Source: Oscheius dolichura (taxonomy: Eukaryota > Nematoda > Chromadorea > Rhabditida > Rhabditidae). Taken from it: 64,000 nucleotides of DNA. Position 1 is the first letter of the stretch. Each line of letters begins with the position of its first letter. The translations under genes were made by a program, and so were the position numbers. Where the stretch lies: assembly GCA_932521035.1 (NCBI GenBank), contig OW051493.1, positions 7,936,001-8,000,000 on the forward strand. The letters are read 5' to 3'. Positions 11,354 through 22,090 of this stretch are shown piece after piece. A model generated the notes under the pieces. The model worked only from the letters and a program-made list of their open reading frames with translations. It made no database searches and was not told where the DNA came from.

Positions 11354-12384
11354 CTACTTCTTCTTATCCGCCTTCTTGCCGGCTTGACGAGGGTTGCCCT
11401 TGACCGGTCCCATACCGTCCTCCCTGTTGGCCTCCTTCCGAAGAGAATCGCCGCCGCTGGTGCCTTCAGTATCTTTCATCTTCTGTTCGGCCAGCCTCGC
11501 AGCACCGCGAGTCATCATAGATCTGGCCGCCGTAGGAGGGAGTTTCTTCATTCCGTCGATGATCTTTCCCTTTCCATCTTCGTCACGAGCCTCTTCCTCA
11601 GCGTCCTGTCCAAATGCCGCCGTGGGAGCATTTGAGCGAATTCGCAACTACAAGTTGCATTCTCACTTGAGTTAAATTTTCCACAGCAATGGTCCCGGAC
11701 TCAGCGTTTCCATTACGGACAACATCAATTGAGGAGGATGCCCTGACGATGGTAATAGTATGCACTGAACTCTTTCCGTGTTTACGAACAGTGAATGTAA
11801 GCCCGTTCTGAAAATGGCTTGCACGTGAAGAAAAGAAAAAAAATTTCTGACCGATAAGCACGTTTCGAGATGAATACCAACAGACAGAATGGCAGCTTCT
11901 CCTGGCTTCAATGTCTTGGCAATTTGGTTGCCAAATCGACCGAATTCGCTCCATATGAAGAGGTCGCCCTCGCCGATATTTTTGAAGTAAATGTAGGCAA
12001 AAAGAGTCCCGTCCGAAATGACGACGACTTTGTCATAATCTGGGCCATTAATAGCAGCCGACTAAAAATTATTTCCTCGAGAATGATAATAATAGCTTAC
12101 GGGGAAACTAGCGCGTTTGAAAATAGTACTCGGCAGGGTGCGCACGGGAGGCACATACGAACTGTCATACGTTCGGATTATCACTGCTTTGGCAATATTA
12201 GCCTTAGCATCAGGAGCGAGGTCCTCCTCCTTGACTTGGGCCATGTTGTTGGAGGCGAGAGGACGGCCGGCAACGGCGATGGGCTCCTTGTGCTCGTCCT
12301 CCTTGTCGGGTCGTCCTCCTTCCTCTCATGAATTTCAGCGTCCACCGCCTCCAATGCCTTCAGACGCAGTTTATTGTAATCCAC
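11354..12384 (-). CDS. Unrecognised protein with beta-rich core and charged C-terminal tail; two frame breaks
   Basis: Exon 1 opens at an acceptor (TTTTCAG) at about 12385 and reads DYNKLRLKALEAVDAEIHER. By 12300 the protein-like frame is a different one (EHKEPIAVAGRPLASNNM), so one base is lost or gained near 12300-12325. It then continues PTIIRT-like strands, intron 12062-12101, and FAYIYFKNIGEGDLFIWSEF ... AKTLKPGEAAILSVGI. A second intron (about 11807-11847) leads to NGLTFTVRKHGKSSVHTITI and SSSIDVVRNG. After ENLTQ the frame must change again (a 19-nt GT...AG stretch would do it, too short for a normal intron). The tail is rich in Lys/Ala/Glu and ends GKKADKKK. Repeated beta strands suggest an Ig/MSP-like sandwich, but no family match is claimed. 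Confidence 0.45.
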
Positions 12385-12905
12385 TGAAAAGAAGAGTTTG
12401 TAACGGCAACAAGTCTCCTTGAAATTTTTAGGAAAAAAACTTTAGAAAACCGATTACTATTTTGCAGTCCGGGTCAAATTTTTAGCTCAAATAACGGCTC
12501 GGCTGCTTTCGTTAGCATGGGGTTATATTCTGACAAAAAATCGGCCATGTCGGCCTCGCCCGGATGTCAGTTTTTACTTTCAATTTGGATTGCGCTCTGA
12601 TCTTTGAAGCGCCAATAGTCTAAATTTTTAGATGCCGGCGCATTTGATTTTAAAAGAAAACTAGTGCAAGAGAGTAAAAAGTTAAAATTACAAAGTTAAA
12701 AACATACTGTTGAGAAGTTGACCGCTTTGAAGGAAGATCACAGCTTGAATGACTGAAGCTACTGGCGCAGATTTATGTCGACTTTGAGAAATTACCAGTT
12801 TGAACAAAGATTAAACGGGTTTACCTTCTGACAATCAGTTTTCTATATTTGACTGCAACCTTTGGCCATTCCCCACTCTCTAAAATTCGGCCGATCTAGC
12901 AATAC

Positions 12906-13096
12906 CTGGACAGGACGGCAGTTTCTATCGCTGGATTGTCGGGGACGAGAGGATGGCCGGCAGCGGCGATGGGCGATTTACCGGTCGTTTCGTAGCCACT
13001 TCCACTGCTAGTCAAATTGACCTTTATTGTTCCCTTTGTACCATCCCCATAAAACACTATTCCTTGTGAAAAATCCAATATATTTGCAATGTCCTC
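12906..13096 (-). pseudogene. Isolated exon related to the neighbouring 11.3-12.4 kb gene
   Basis: The minus strand encodes EDIANILDFSQGIVFYGDGT and then TGKSPIAAAGHPLVPDN, ending in a donor (TCCAG before GTATTG). The block SPIAAAGHPLVPDN is clearly related to EPIAVAGRPLASNN in the neighbouring gene and shares the preceding TGAGAGGA bases. No matching downstream exons were found. The exon's phase does not fit the next exon at 12384, so it is probably a remnant of a tandem copy. It also shows which of the two frames of the neighbour is the real one. Confidence 0.45.
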
Positions 13097-13988
13097 TCAT
13101 AATTTCGTCTAGTTTGTTTTGTTGTCTATAAAAATACAGTTGACCGCATCTGCCGTCCCTTTTCCGAAAAAATAGCGTACTTTTCTACAATTTTCATACT
13201 TTCAAACAATTTCTTTCAGATTTGCGGTCAAGTTTGAGCTATGAAAATAGAATTCAAAAAGAACATAGTTGAGGCTTCCTTTCTAATGGAAAATATGTGG
13301 AGAAGATCTGAAAACTTTCGCATATTCGGTTCGCACTTTGCTGAGCATCAAGTCAAAATTACCAAATCGAGGCTAGACACACCTTCAGTGGGCTGATGAA
13401 TTCTGACTTGTGAACGAAATCAGCATCAGGACAGGCTTGATAAGGTTTCTTATGTATCTATTGTTACATAAAAAGGAGTAAAATGTGAGTTGGGCGCTTT
13501 TTTTTCAATAAAAAATCTATTATTTCAGCATATTTCCCAACATTCAATATTTGAAAATATCGTCAACGGATTCTTGCAGAAGCGCTAGTGGCAATAAGTT
13601 CCATTTCTTACCCAACGTGCATTTTGTTCACGAACTGCAGAACCGGTAAGAAATTTCCCTTTGTTTCAATATTTCTGCGGCTTTTACAGATCTGTAAGGG
13701 AGTATACGAAGCACGGCAAGCTGAGGAAAGAATTATTCGGGAACGGAGCGCTCGAAGGGAATAACAAAATTTTTGCACATCTCCCCACCGTTTTTGCACA
13801 TAGGAACTTACTAAAAAAGAAAGAGTCAAATACGTCCATTAACAGAGAAGAAACGGAGGAGTCAGATTCCGAGGATCAACGTTTCCTACCATAGGATAAA
13901 CCAATATTCTTCGCTTCCCTCCAATGCAAATATTTCAAGAGGATCGCTTTCATTACTTTCAAAATTTATTTAAACGTTATTGTGAAAT
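13097..13988. other. Non-coding, AT-rich spacer
   Basis: Nothing protein-like with splice sites was found on either strand. Repeated TTTCAG/TTCAG strings occur without adjoining exons. Confidence 0.4.
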
Positions 13989-15694
13989 TCAATTAATAGT
14001 AGGACAAAGGGCAGGGAATGATTGACGGAATTCATCGAGGAAAGATTGATTGAATGGCAGCTTACTTTCTTTTCCGGTCCATAAATCTGTATCATGGGGG
14101 AATTTCATAAGATCGGCCAGTTGTGCTTGGAACTCATCCCAGGTGGACACAATTTTAGCCCATACGGTATCGTATCGTTGAAACAAGACCAATAATCCCC
14201 TGTTTTCCATTGGGAAGACAATTGCGGAGACATCGTGGTCATCTAAAATCTTCCGAAAGCGTCTGTGTTCCAACCGACTCAGTGCACTGCCCACCAGGTC
14301 TCTTTTGATATTTTTAAAGACACATCGTAATTCCAGCTCAAATTCACCAGATATCATTTTCTGAAACGTTGGCATACAATGAAAAAACAAGGAGTAGAAA
14401 ACCCGGATACAACGGCGAAAAGTAAACAGAGTTTCTGGTTGCGATGCGTTTGATACACTGTGAATGATAGAAAGTGTCCCTTTGTACACTTTAGGCACAC
14501 CGAGAAGTAAATACTGCATGTATGACTTGGTATAGGAGAGGATGTTGAACTCCAAGTAGGGCTAGACATCAATGTTCTTTTTATTTATGAAGACACACTT
14601 ACCACTTTCACAATATTAGCTGGGAGGGGGCGAAGCTCCTCATAGGTTACCACACGCCTTGGTTTCAGGAATTGGATACTGGGGGCTAAGTACTGGGCAT
14701 CGTCAATGTCCAGTTCGTAACATCGTGTACCATAACTAACGCATGTGTTTAAAAATCCCATATAGGCAGTGCCCTGCGCTTTTAATTTGACGAAATAAGG
14801 ATGAAATACCTGGAAAACGAGACGAGTGAAGTGGAAATACTCAAAAGCCTTGTCTACAAAGAAGGATTTCCAGCTGGGAGACGGTGGGATAAAAACTTGG
14901 GAAACCACACAAGAACGACACATTGGATTGTCACGGTGGTGTTCTTGAGGAGGATCCCGGGGGCACTCACTATTTCCCTGAAGAAGGGATGGTCGTAAAA
15001 TGGGAAATTATAGTTCTTTTCCAAAAAATAGGGTTACCGTAACGGGTCGTAAAATCTTCCGTGCGAGACCTTTGAGCAAAAGTGATCGGGATTTCGTTCG
15101 AGTTTTCTTCGTCGTTTCCCAAAAGGTCCCGAGGTACGGTAACCCTATTTTTTTGGAAATAAACTATACCTTGATTTTATCCTTCAGAAAATGCAGCTCG
15201 CGGTAGCTCACTCTGAAATATTTCCTGTTCTTCTCAATGAATTGGTTAGCCGGTTTACAGCTCCGAAATAACCGACTGAATCCACGGGCTCCCATCTGAA
15301 CTCTTCTTCACAGACAGGATGAAAACATTCCCCACCTTTTTGACTATTTGGAGTAATAACTCCGCTGGAATGTTCCGCTTCCCGTCATTGGGATGGAACT
15401 ATAAGAAACTTGACCCTTTTATTCTAAAGAGTTACTCACGAAATAGGGAAAGACGGCCTTCTCCTTCTTCACCAGCAGGGTGTTCTTGTTCTTCTTCGAT
15501 TTCTTTTTCTTCAGGTACGCTTTTTTGGTTTTGAGGGTCACTGTCTTCTTCTTTAGGGGCAGGTTTTTCTTCTTCAAAGTCTGTTGCTTTAGGTCCGGGG
15601 TATCCTTCTTCAGCTTCAATTTTTTCTTCTTCGGGTTCGAGTTCTTCTCATCCTTCTTCGACTTCTTCTGGAGACGCGTTGTGGCCATCGTCAA
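13989..15694 (-). pseudogene. F-box-like family copy C with Lys-rich N-terminus, frame-shifted in the F-box
   Basis: The first exon (15694 to about 15438) encodes a long Lys-rich leader ending AVFPYF at a donor. The second exon reads NIPAELLLQIVKKVGN, matching the F-box start of copy A. Aligned with copy A, one extra base is present near 15300-15312, so RGFSRLFRSCKPANQFIEKN is in another frame. Downstream exons are preserved: a CRSC motif, FVDKAFEYFHFTRLVFQ, FLKPRRVVTYEELRPLP, YLLLGVPKVYKGTLS, and a C-terminal exon KMISGEFELELRCVFKNI ... SFPALCPTIN, stop 13989. One intron holds a MITE (15011-15166). The reverse complement of the Lys-rich exon is Phe-rich and is a shadow. Pseudogene or assembly error. 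Confidence 0.6.
15011..15166. mobile_element. 156-bp foldback MITE inserted at a splice donor
   Basis: Near-perfect terminal inverted repeats: the left end contains TTCCAAAAAATAGGGTTACC and the right end is its complement GGTAACCCTATTTTTTTGG. The element is flanked by TA on both sides (15009-15010 and 15167-15168), as in Tc1/mariner-derived MITEs. It lies in the intron of F-box copy C, starting within the donor GTA of the exon ending DKIK. Confidence 0.75.
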
Positions 15695-15968
15695 CCAGTA
15701 ATAAGAGAGAGAGAGAGCAACCCAAAGAAGGTAATGAGACGGGAGGCACTATGTCCATGGCCAATCGATTCCTGGTATACTCTAGGTTAATTACGTGTAC
15801 CGGAAAGAGCCTATCATACTAAAAGGAGAGTTTCTGTGTCTCTCTCAAAAGAGATGATTTCCCGCCTCTATTGGACTAACTTTAAATGCAGTTCAAGATT
15901 TATTAATTTTTTGTCATTTGGACGGAACTGCAACAAATTGGACCGTTTTCTTCTATAAAATAACACAC

Positions 15969-15998
15969 GAGGTAGGGGAAGGCGACTTCATACTCCTC
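15969..15998 (-). pseudogene. Orphan first exon of the F-box-like family
   Basis: The minus strand reads EYEVAFPYL and then GTGTG, matching the end of the first exon of copies A (SVPFPYL) and C (AVFPYF) and the position of the splice donor. No F-box exon follows. A very short match, supported by its place next to copy C. Confidence 0.4.
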
Positions 15999-16276
15999 AC
16001 TGTTGCAGTATTTCTGGTCTTTCGAAATTGAAGGATGAACTTGGCCCATTGATAACCAATTAATAAAAACTAGAGTCGCGAGGTGAAGCCGCCATCGATG
16101 CGTGCCTTTTTTTCGCTTGCTGGTTCAAATTTACTCTAGAAACAATCAATAAATATTTTAATGTGGGCCATGTAGTCAAGCCCTGGATGATTACTGTAAC
16201 CTTATCCTCGACGTTGATTTGAAAAAAGAACAAGTCAGAAACATTTTATTAAAGCTTTTCATAGAACAATTATCAT

Positions 16277-16594
16277 TTAGCACCATCGTCGTCGACATTT
16301 CTTACAAGTTGGAACATTTAAAAATTTAGGAATAACGCAAAGCGCGGCAATTCCTCCTAATCCCCAGGGGAATAAATAAAAAATTGATAAAAATGCTATA
16401 AAAACTAGGAGAAGAATAACCACGTAGTTGTGCTTTTTCTTCGTAGTGTAGCGCTTTTTCTGAAAATGACCGATTCTCTCTGTGTTTTCGAGGTCAACTT
16501 ACACAAGATTGGCAGAGGGTCACCGTCGTGATCAGAGGGTCCGATTCAGACTTTAGTCGTCCTTCTTGGATTATACTGTTGTCCTCGATTATTA
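16277..16594 (-). CDS. LITAF-like zinc-ribbon membrane protein (start uncertain)
   Basis: Two exons in phase. 16503-16594 encodes VIIEDNSIIQEGRLKSES followed by TTVTLCQSC. 16277-16459 encodes KKRYTTKKKHNYVVILLLVF, a hydrophobic stretch, CVIPKFLNVPTCKKCRRRWC and a stop. The pattern CxxC, about 25 hydrophobic residues, C-x-IP, then CxxC is that of the LITAF/SIMPLE domain, a monotopic zinc ribbon anchored on the cytosolic face of endosomal and lysosomal membranes. The His of the usual HxCPxC is missing. A 19-nt first exon starting at 16668 (MALMII) would fit the phase but has a weak donor. The gene sits between the F-box array and an unrelated small gene. The domain is recognised by pattern only. 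Confidence 0.6.
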
Positions 16595-17345
16595 CTGAAA
16601 GTTTAGTGATAAGAAAATACCAGGAAGGAGCTGGGGAACCCCATGGGACCTATAATCATCAGAGCCATTCATTTGCCCTCTAGTTATCAGAATTATCGGG
16701 GTTTTATCGTAAGAAGGGAGAAAAATGAAACACGGAAGTTTTCCTATCATTTTATGGTCAAATTTTACGATTTTACGGACTAGTAGTCATCTAAAAATAT
16801 ATGTCACGAGGCTTGGGAGAGACTATAGGAAAAATAAAGAGTAGTGTAAGTTGCGAGAATTTGACTTTAACCTCCCCAATGTATGGTATGTGGTTTTATG
16901 CTGCCCTCATGGTTTCATTTTTTAGACTTTGTGTACCATTTGACTGAAAACTTGGAAAGCCAATTTGTAGTTCCAAAAGTTGCCCAGCTAGATATTAGCA
17001 AAGTTCTTGGGGAACGTATGGTTGGCCGTTATTAGCCATATTCTTCAAAATGCGCCAGTCTTCTTTTGTTCTAAATAGGTTGAATTGAAAACGACTGGAA
17101 GATATAATATACTGTAGCTAGACTTTCCTTTTTAACTTGCTCAGAGTACAATGGATTGCTTATTCTAACTGCTGGCTGCATTTTCGAGATTTCAGTCTCT
17201 AGGCACCCCACGTTCTTCCCCTTTCCCCTACTAAAATATCACCACCATATTATTACTGAAATTATCAATTTCTATTTCCGTCGCTCTTTATCAGACACAG
17301 GTTCAAAAACCCCTGTTGCTCACGGGGTAAACAAATTCCGTCCTA
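16595..17345. other. Spacer between two leftward small genes
   Basis: AT-rich; apart from the possible tiny first exon at 16650-16668, no exon is supported. Contains TACTGTAG near 17110. Confidence 0.4.
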
Positions 17346-17764
17346 TCAGCACCGGATGAACTGAAGCTGTGAACGTTTTAGGTTCTCCTGCACCTTTTCG
17401 ACTAATTGAAAACAAAGATGAGGACAAATAAAGGAAGGGAGACGGACCCGACGAACCTTGGGTTTGCTCTTCCGAGGCTATGGTACTGATGGAACAGGAT
17501 TCCTCGCGGAGAATTGACAACGAAGGGTAGATATTCCATTTTCCGCCGAGGATCACATTGTTCACACCGTAATCCGGGCGGATATATCTAAAATAAGAAT
17601 AATTAATTAAGAAAATTAAGTACTCACAATTCTTCTTCATAAGGAGGAGCTGACGGTGCGCAGGCTTTCAACGGCGCCACATGCACCCGTTCGAATTCCC
17701 ACGGTCCCGGGATTTCGAAAACTACCGAGGTATTCGACTCACAATCCGAGTCCGGCAAAACCAT
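17346..17764 (-). CDS. Small 107-residue protein with a PPxY motif
   Basis: Three exons (17628-17764, 17457-17587, 17346-17401) joined by introns of 40 and 55 nt give a frame-consistent 107-residue protein. It starts MVLPDSDCESN and contains EIPGPWEFERVHVAPLKAC, then SAPPYEEELYIRPDYG, NVILGGKWNIYPSLSIL and the C-terminus VEKVQENLKRSQLQFIRC. APPY matches the PPxY consensus bound by WW domains (for example in Nedd4-type ligases), so a protein-binding adaptor role is possible. No signal peptide or membrane segment. Family not recognised. Confidence 0.55.
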
Positions 17765-19526
17765 CCTATTTCTGAAAATGAGACGAGTGGGTTTCTTTAT
17801 CAAGAGGAGAGCGAAATTTTAAAGGAGAAAGTACGCCGGACCGAATACACAGAAGCTGTATAGGGAGCCCCTCTCCCCCATCCGATAAGACGGTGAAGAG
17901 AGGCAACCGGAGAGGCAGAGACGATAAGGGGAGAAACGAGGAACTGATGATTCTGTTGGGCTGGTTTGACCTAGATAGGTGGGAGGACAGGGAGCTGGAA
18001 AGTAAACGGAACGGAAAAAGTCTTGGAAGATAACGGTCTGTGGGCGCTCGATGCATTTTTATGATATCTTTAAAACCTTTTATGATATGAACCAAAAAGT
18101 AGACAACGGAAAATGTTCACAATTGATAAGAAAAATAGGCGAGAACGCGGGGTTTACGTGGAAAATGGCAAGATGCCTTGTGTTTCCGCTTTTACTTCGT
18201 CTTATGGTCCATTTTCAGATGGTTTGTTCATATTTGACCAGTGGTGAAGTCACTTTGGTTGTACGTAAGTTGTAAACAATTAAGAAATATTCGAAAATTG
18301 TGACTTATGCACCTTTTTACCCGTGGAGCACTGTCAACTGGAATCTTCCAAGTGAAAGATGTTCTCACGGGGTTTCCCAACTGTTATCGGATAATGGAAA
18401 CACACTATCTTGGGCAATCGAAAACGAGACGAGAATAAGAAGTTGTACAAAGAACAGAACGGCGATAAAGAGGGAATTTTACGATTCTAGAAATGACCTT
18501 TACAAATGATGAAAAAAGTGGAAGTATAAAGGAGGAACGGCTCTTTTCCAGAGAAAACTCTTAAAATTTATATAGGAACCTTTTAAAGATCTACGACATT
18601 CCTCTATTTCCTATAGGCTTTTTTTAATTTTTGGAGTATGTGCCGAGGAAATGGACCATTGTGCGGGAAAGTGCTGCTTAAAAACCAGAAACAATCAGGT
18701 CATTCTCAAGAAGTGGACTCGCTTTTGAACGTACTGATAAGTCGGTACATAACACACCCTATCAGTACTGAGACAAATACTCTGGAATGAACTCTGCTGC
18801 TCTTTTCACTCACATAAGTGGCCTATGACTCTTCCGACCGTTTCTGGGAATCTCCCGAACCTCATTTGAACCTTTGCGTCATGTTTAACAGAAGTACAAG
18901 GTCTCCACACTAATTGGACACCGCTCTCGCTTATTTTAAACCAACAGGAACTGACGGCTGCTGCGAAGGCGGAAGTTGAGGGGAAGTATAGAATGTAACT
19001 CTGAAATCACTAATAAGAGCCCCATCCCCGCCAAGATTGGCCAAAAATAGGAACACTTGAGGACAACTGAACGTACAGGCTTTCGATCTCTTGTTAGTAC
19101 CATCAGTGCTTATCGCTAATCGCAGCCCCCGATTGCTACTTTCTATAAACAAACACTACAGGACCCTATGTTGGCCAAAAACAGGAGAAAGTGGTCCAGG
19201 GAGCAACATAAAGCACAGAAGCAGTGGGTTCCATGAAACAGCGGTTTTCGAGCCGTACAGAAGATAAGAAGTTCGCTGAGTTGGTGATTATTGAAGAATA
19301 ACAAGGACGGCGGGGCATAGAAGAGCACAGAAGAGCAGTCACATCAATAAAAGAAACAACAAAGATACACGGGAATTGCAAGAAGCTTATTCCAATGGAT
19401 TTCTGCCCATAGCAGCTGGAAAAAGGGGTTCACGACCATCCCACGGGCTCCTTGTGGTCCACCATTGCCTTATGTCGACCGCCAAGGCAAAAATCACGGG
19501 GCTTCGGGGCCTTTGTTGGTAGACCT
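17765..19526. other. Non-coding region
   Basis: No supported exon on either strand. Contains scattered TACTGTA-type octamers and no long repeat. Confidence 0.4.
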
Positions 19527-19530
19527 TTAA

Positions 19531-20048
19531 AGGAATTGTCAGGGACCTAAAACAACTTGGGCTTAAAAAATTCGCCTTTTTCTCCTGATCACGATGGTCT
19601 ATTTATTTTTGCATATGGACAAGGACGCCTGTATCACGAGAAAAATACACATTTATGATCAAAATCTGGTCGAAAAAACAATAAGTGATCATTATCGTTG
19701 CAGGACCATTATGGGGTCCCGTAACGATCATGATCACAAAAATGGAACGCATTTATGACTTTGGGATAGAAATGCAATTTTCTCGTGATTTCTACGTCCA
19801 TATGCAAAAATAAACAGATCACCGTGATCAGGAGAAAACAGCGAATTTTTAAAGTCTATACTGAGTTAGTTTCCTAGCTTTTTGAGAGAGAAAACGCGGA
19901 AAATGCTAAAAAAAAATTTAAAAAAATACGCACAAATGACCCCGAAACGAAAAGTTGGATAGAGAATAGGCACCATATGGATTCAGTTGCTTGGGACTCG
20001 ATTGTTCAGGGTTAAATGGTCACTTCCACTTGATCCCTGACAGTTCCT
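19531..20048. mobile_element. 518-bp TTAA-flanked non-autonomous transposon (piggyBac-type MITE)
   Basis: The left end TTAA-AGGAATTGTCAGGGAC (19527 on) mirrors the right end CCCTGACAGTTCCT-TTAA (to 20052). TTAA on both sides is the hallmark target of piggyBac-superfamily elements. The same termini occur at 48267-48482 and, as a single end, at 46514. There is no coding capacity. Confidence 0.7.
19570..19852. repeat. Long imperfect palindrome inside the TTAA element
   Basis: The arms begin TTCGCCTTTTTCTCCTGATC and end GATCAGGAGAAAACAGCGAA. Each arm also carries TTTATTTTTGCATATGG or its complement, CACGAGAAAA-type and TGATCATTATCG-type blocks. The arms are about 120 nt with a small centre near 19700-19720. 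The transcript would form a long hairpin. Confidence 0.75.
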
Positions 20049-20052
20049 TTAA

Positions 20053-21771
20053 GATGCGTAAAGACTCGAGGAATCCATTCCGCCGGTGGATCTCAGAATG
20101 ACTTTTACCATATACTATCCGACTCAGTTTTTCACGCTGATCACGAACTGCTCGAATCTTACAAAGACCGCATCTTAAAAGTTTCGCCCACTGGCTCATT
20201 ATCCACTGTATCACTGTGAAAATACTCTATTTACCCGTGGGTCCCGTGACGAACACCGGAATCAATTTTGTCGCGGAATCCCCTTAAAAAATGATTAGAT
20301 TTCCTCTCTTCAATATTGAAATTCTCCCAAAAACAAGGATTGCTCGATTGGAAGGATCATAGCTCCCTCCTTGACACGATTTCGTGTCTTTATGAACGTC
20401 TAATCTAATGTTTTTCTGTGAGGTTGTTATAAAAACGTGGTGGCGGTCATACAGACGACTCTCCTCGTTCAAATGGTATCATTAGATGGCAATTTATTAC
20501 GGCATCATCGTCCAAACGGCTCATAATAGCCGCCTGGTCTATTTCTACCTTTTTTCTCTTTTCTCTTTTCTCTTTTCTATTTTCTCTTTTCTATTTTCTC
20601 TTTTTGACAGGCCAGTTTGACTTCAATTAACCCCTTCAAAACACTCACTTCACGCTAAAATCACTTAACGCCTCGCTGTGATTGGTATTTCCTCGAAATA
20701 ATTCAGTTCGAGAGAGTGAATGTGAGCGTGACGTAACCGCCTCGCGTACTCCCCTTCAGTCCAACCCCAGCCACCCATCATGGCGCTTCGCACGAACCAA
20801 ACAGGAATTGTGGCAGGCCGTCTATAAAAGGTCAGAGGCCTGTCAACTTTGAACTGATCATGCGGCAGCCGCTGATCTTCCGGACAGGCCAATCAAATCA
20901 AACCAGCCTCTCCTGTTCCACTTTCTCCATGCTTCTCTATCTTTATCACGAATTCTTTCTATTCTCCCGTTCCCTGGTATCTTCCAACTATCTCCGACAG
21001 CGGAGTACCCTCAGAAGTGCAACAGCTACTTTTACTTTCAAATATCAAATTTCATCGCTCTTGGTCCACGTATCACGTGCAAAACACAAAGATCTCTTGA
21101 CAGCCAGGTGGCGGGCCCTCCACGTAGTCTCACCCGAGGAACGCAGTTTTGTTTTCGGGACGACTATGGGGAGAATCAGGCAGTTGATGGAGGGTCGCTA
21201 GGTCAGGGAACCATCCGAGCCCCCGATCCCTTTACCACGGTATGGGTAGTTGGACAGGGTTAGCCGGTCGAGGCGGAATAAGTAATGTTGAAATCCTCGT
21301 TGCATCATTGAGAGGATTTTTCTGGAATTTTCTTGAGATTTCTGAAAAAAATGTGCAGAAGCAATATTCTCAAAGGAGCCGTCCAAACACGCAAAAAACG
21401 GTTCCAGGGCTGTGGGTACTGGAACCTTTACGGTCAGGGCCATATTCTTGGTATTTTGTCAAAATGAACGTGAAAATGTTGTCTCCATTCTGCCCGCGGT
21501 CTTGCGGACTCCCGAACTTCAGGCCCAGTTCATACGGCCGCCCAGTTGCACTGTGTGGAACCAGGAACTAGACTTTTGCACCATGCAATTTTTCCAATCT
21601 AGACGCTACGTACCGTTTCCTCCTTCGAAAGTGGAATGAGGGCAGTATCTCTTCGTGGAAACCTTTTTTTTTCTCTCTCTGAATATCCGGGAAAATCTGC
21701 GTTTGCATCGCGTGCCACCCCTTATATATAGTCGGTTTTGATGACTGGTGGCTTGTAACAAATTTGCCAGT
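20053..21771. other. Non-coding region with microsatellite
   Basis: No supported exon. A TTTTCTC/TTTTCTA heptamer microsatellite spans about 20548-20602. A TATAAAAGG box at about 20823 lies upstream of a 113-codon open frame starting at 20860 whose peptide does not look protein-like. Confidence 0.4.
20548..20602 (+). repeat. (TTTTCTC)n heptamer microsatellite
   Basis: About seven units of TTTTCTC with two TTTTCTA variants. Confidence 0.8.
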
Positions 21772-22090
21772 CTACCTGGCAAAATACTCCATAATTACAA
21801 CCATCTCAACTAATGGATAGCTCTCTCCGGCCTGAAGGTTGCCGAGAATTTCAGCCGTATTATCTCCAGTGGTCGTCGCTGTACTCGTGTCGTAGAGATT
21901 CTCATGAGCAGGTTGGTTACTTGATTTCTGGCCAGTATTGTTGAGAAGTGGTTCATCTTCTCGGCAATTACAGTTTTCCAAAAAGTTGCAGGTCGCCGCC
22001 CGCTAAATATCTCAGACAAGGTAGAGTAAAAACCGGTCCACTAAAACAACATCCGCAGCAGCCTCTTTTAGTCAGGGTGTAAAAAAGGAG
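21772..22090 (-). CDS. Possible small Cys-rich protein with acidic dileucine signal (uncertain)
   Basis: The minus strand encodes TCNFLENCNCREDEPLLNNT followed by about 50 polar residues and a stop at 21772. The upstream sequence in another frame reads LTKRGCCGCCFSGPVFTLPC, a Cys-rich segment like those palmitoylated in membrane proteins. The two join only with a one-base shift near 21998-22004, or with an unusual splice at GATATTTAG. EDEPLL fits the [DE]xxxLL endosomal sorting signal. Family not recognised; could be a decayed gene. Confidence 0.3.

Noticed and set aside
12906-13096. Upstream exon of the 11.3-12.4 kb gene
   Set aside because: Its donor phase leads straight to a stop in the exon at 12384, and its conserved block duplicates one already present in that gene, so it is treated as a paralogous remnant.
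15480-15701. Phe-rich open frame on the plus strand
   Set aside because: It is the reverse complement of the Lys-rich first exon of F-box copy C; AAG/AAA repeats become CTT/TTT, giving an artificial hydrophobic peptide.
20860-21201. Gene behind the TATAAAAGG box at 20823
   Set aside because: The 113-codon frame gives a random-looking peptide without domain, splice sites or signal peptide.
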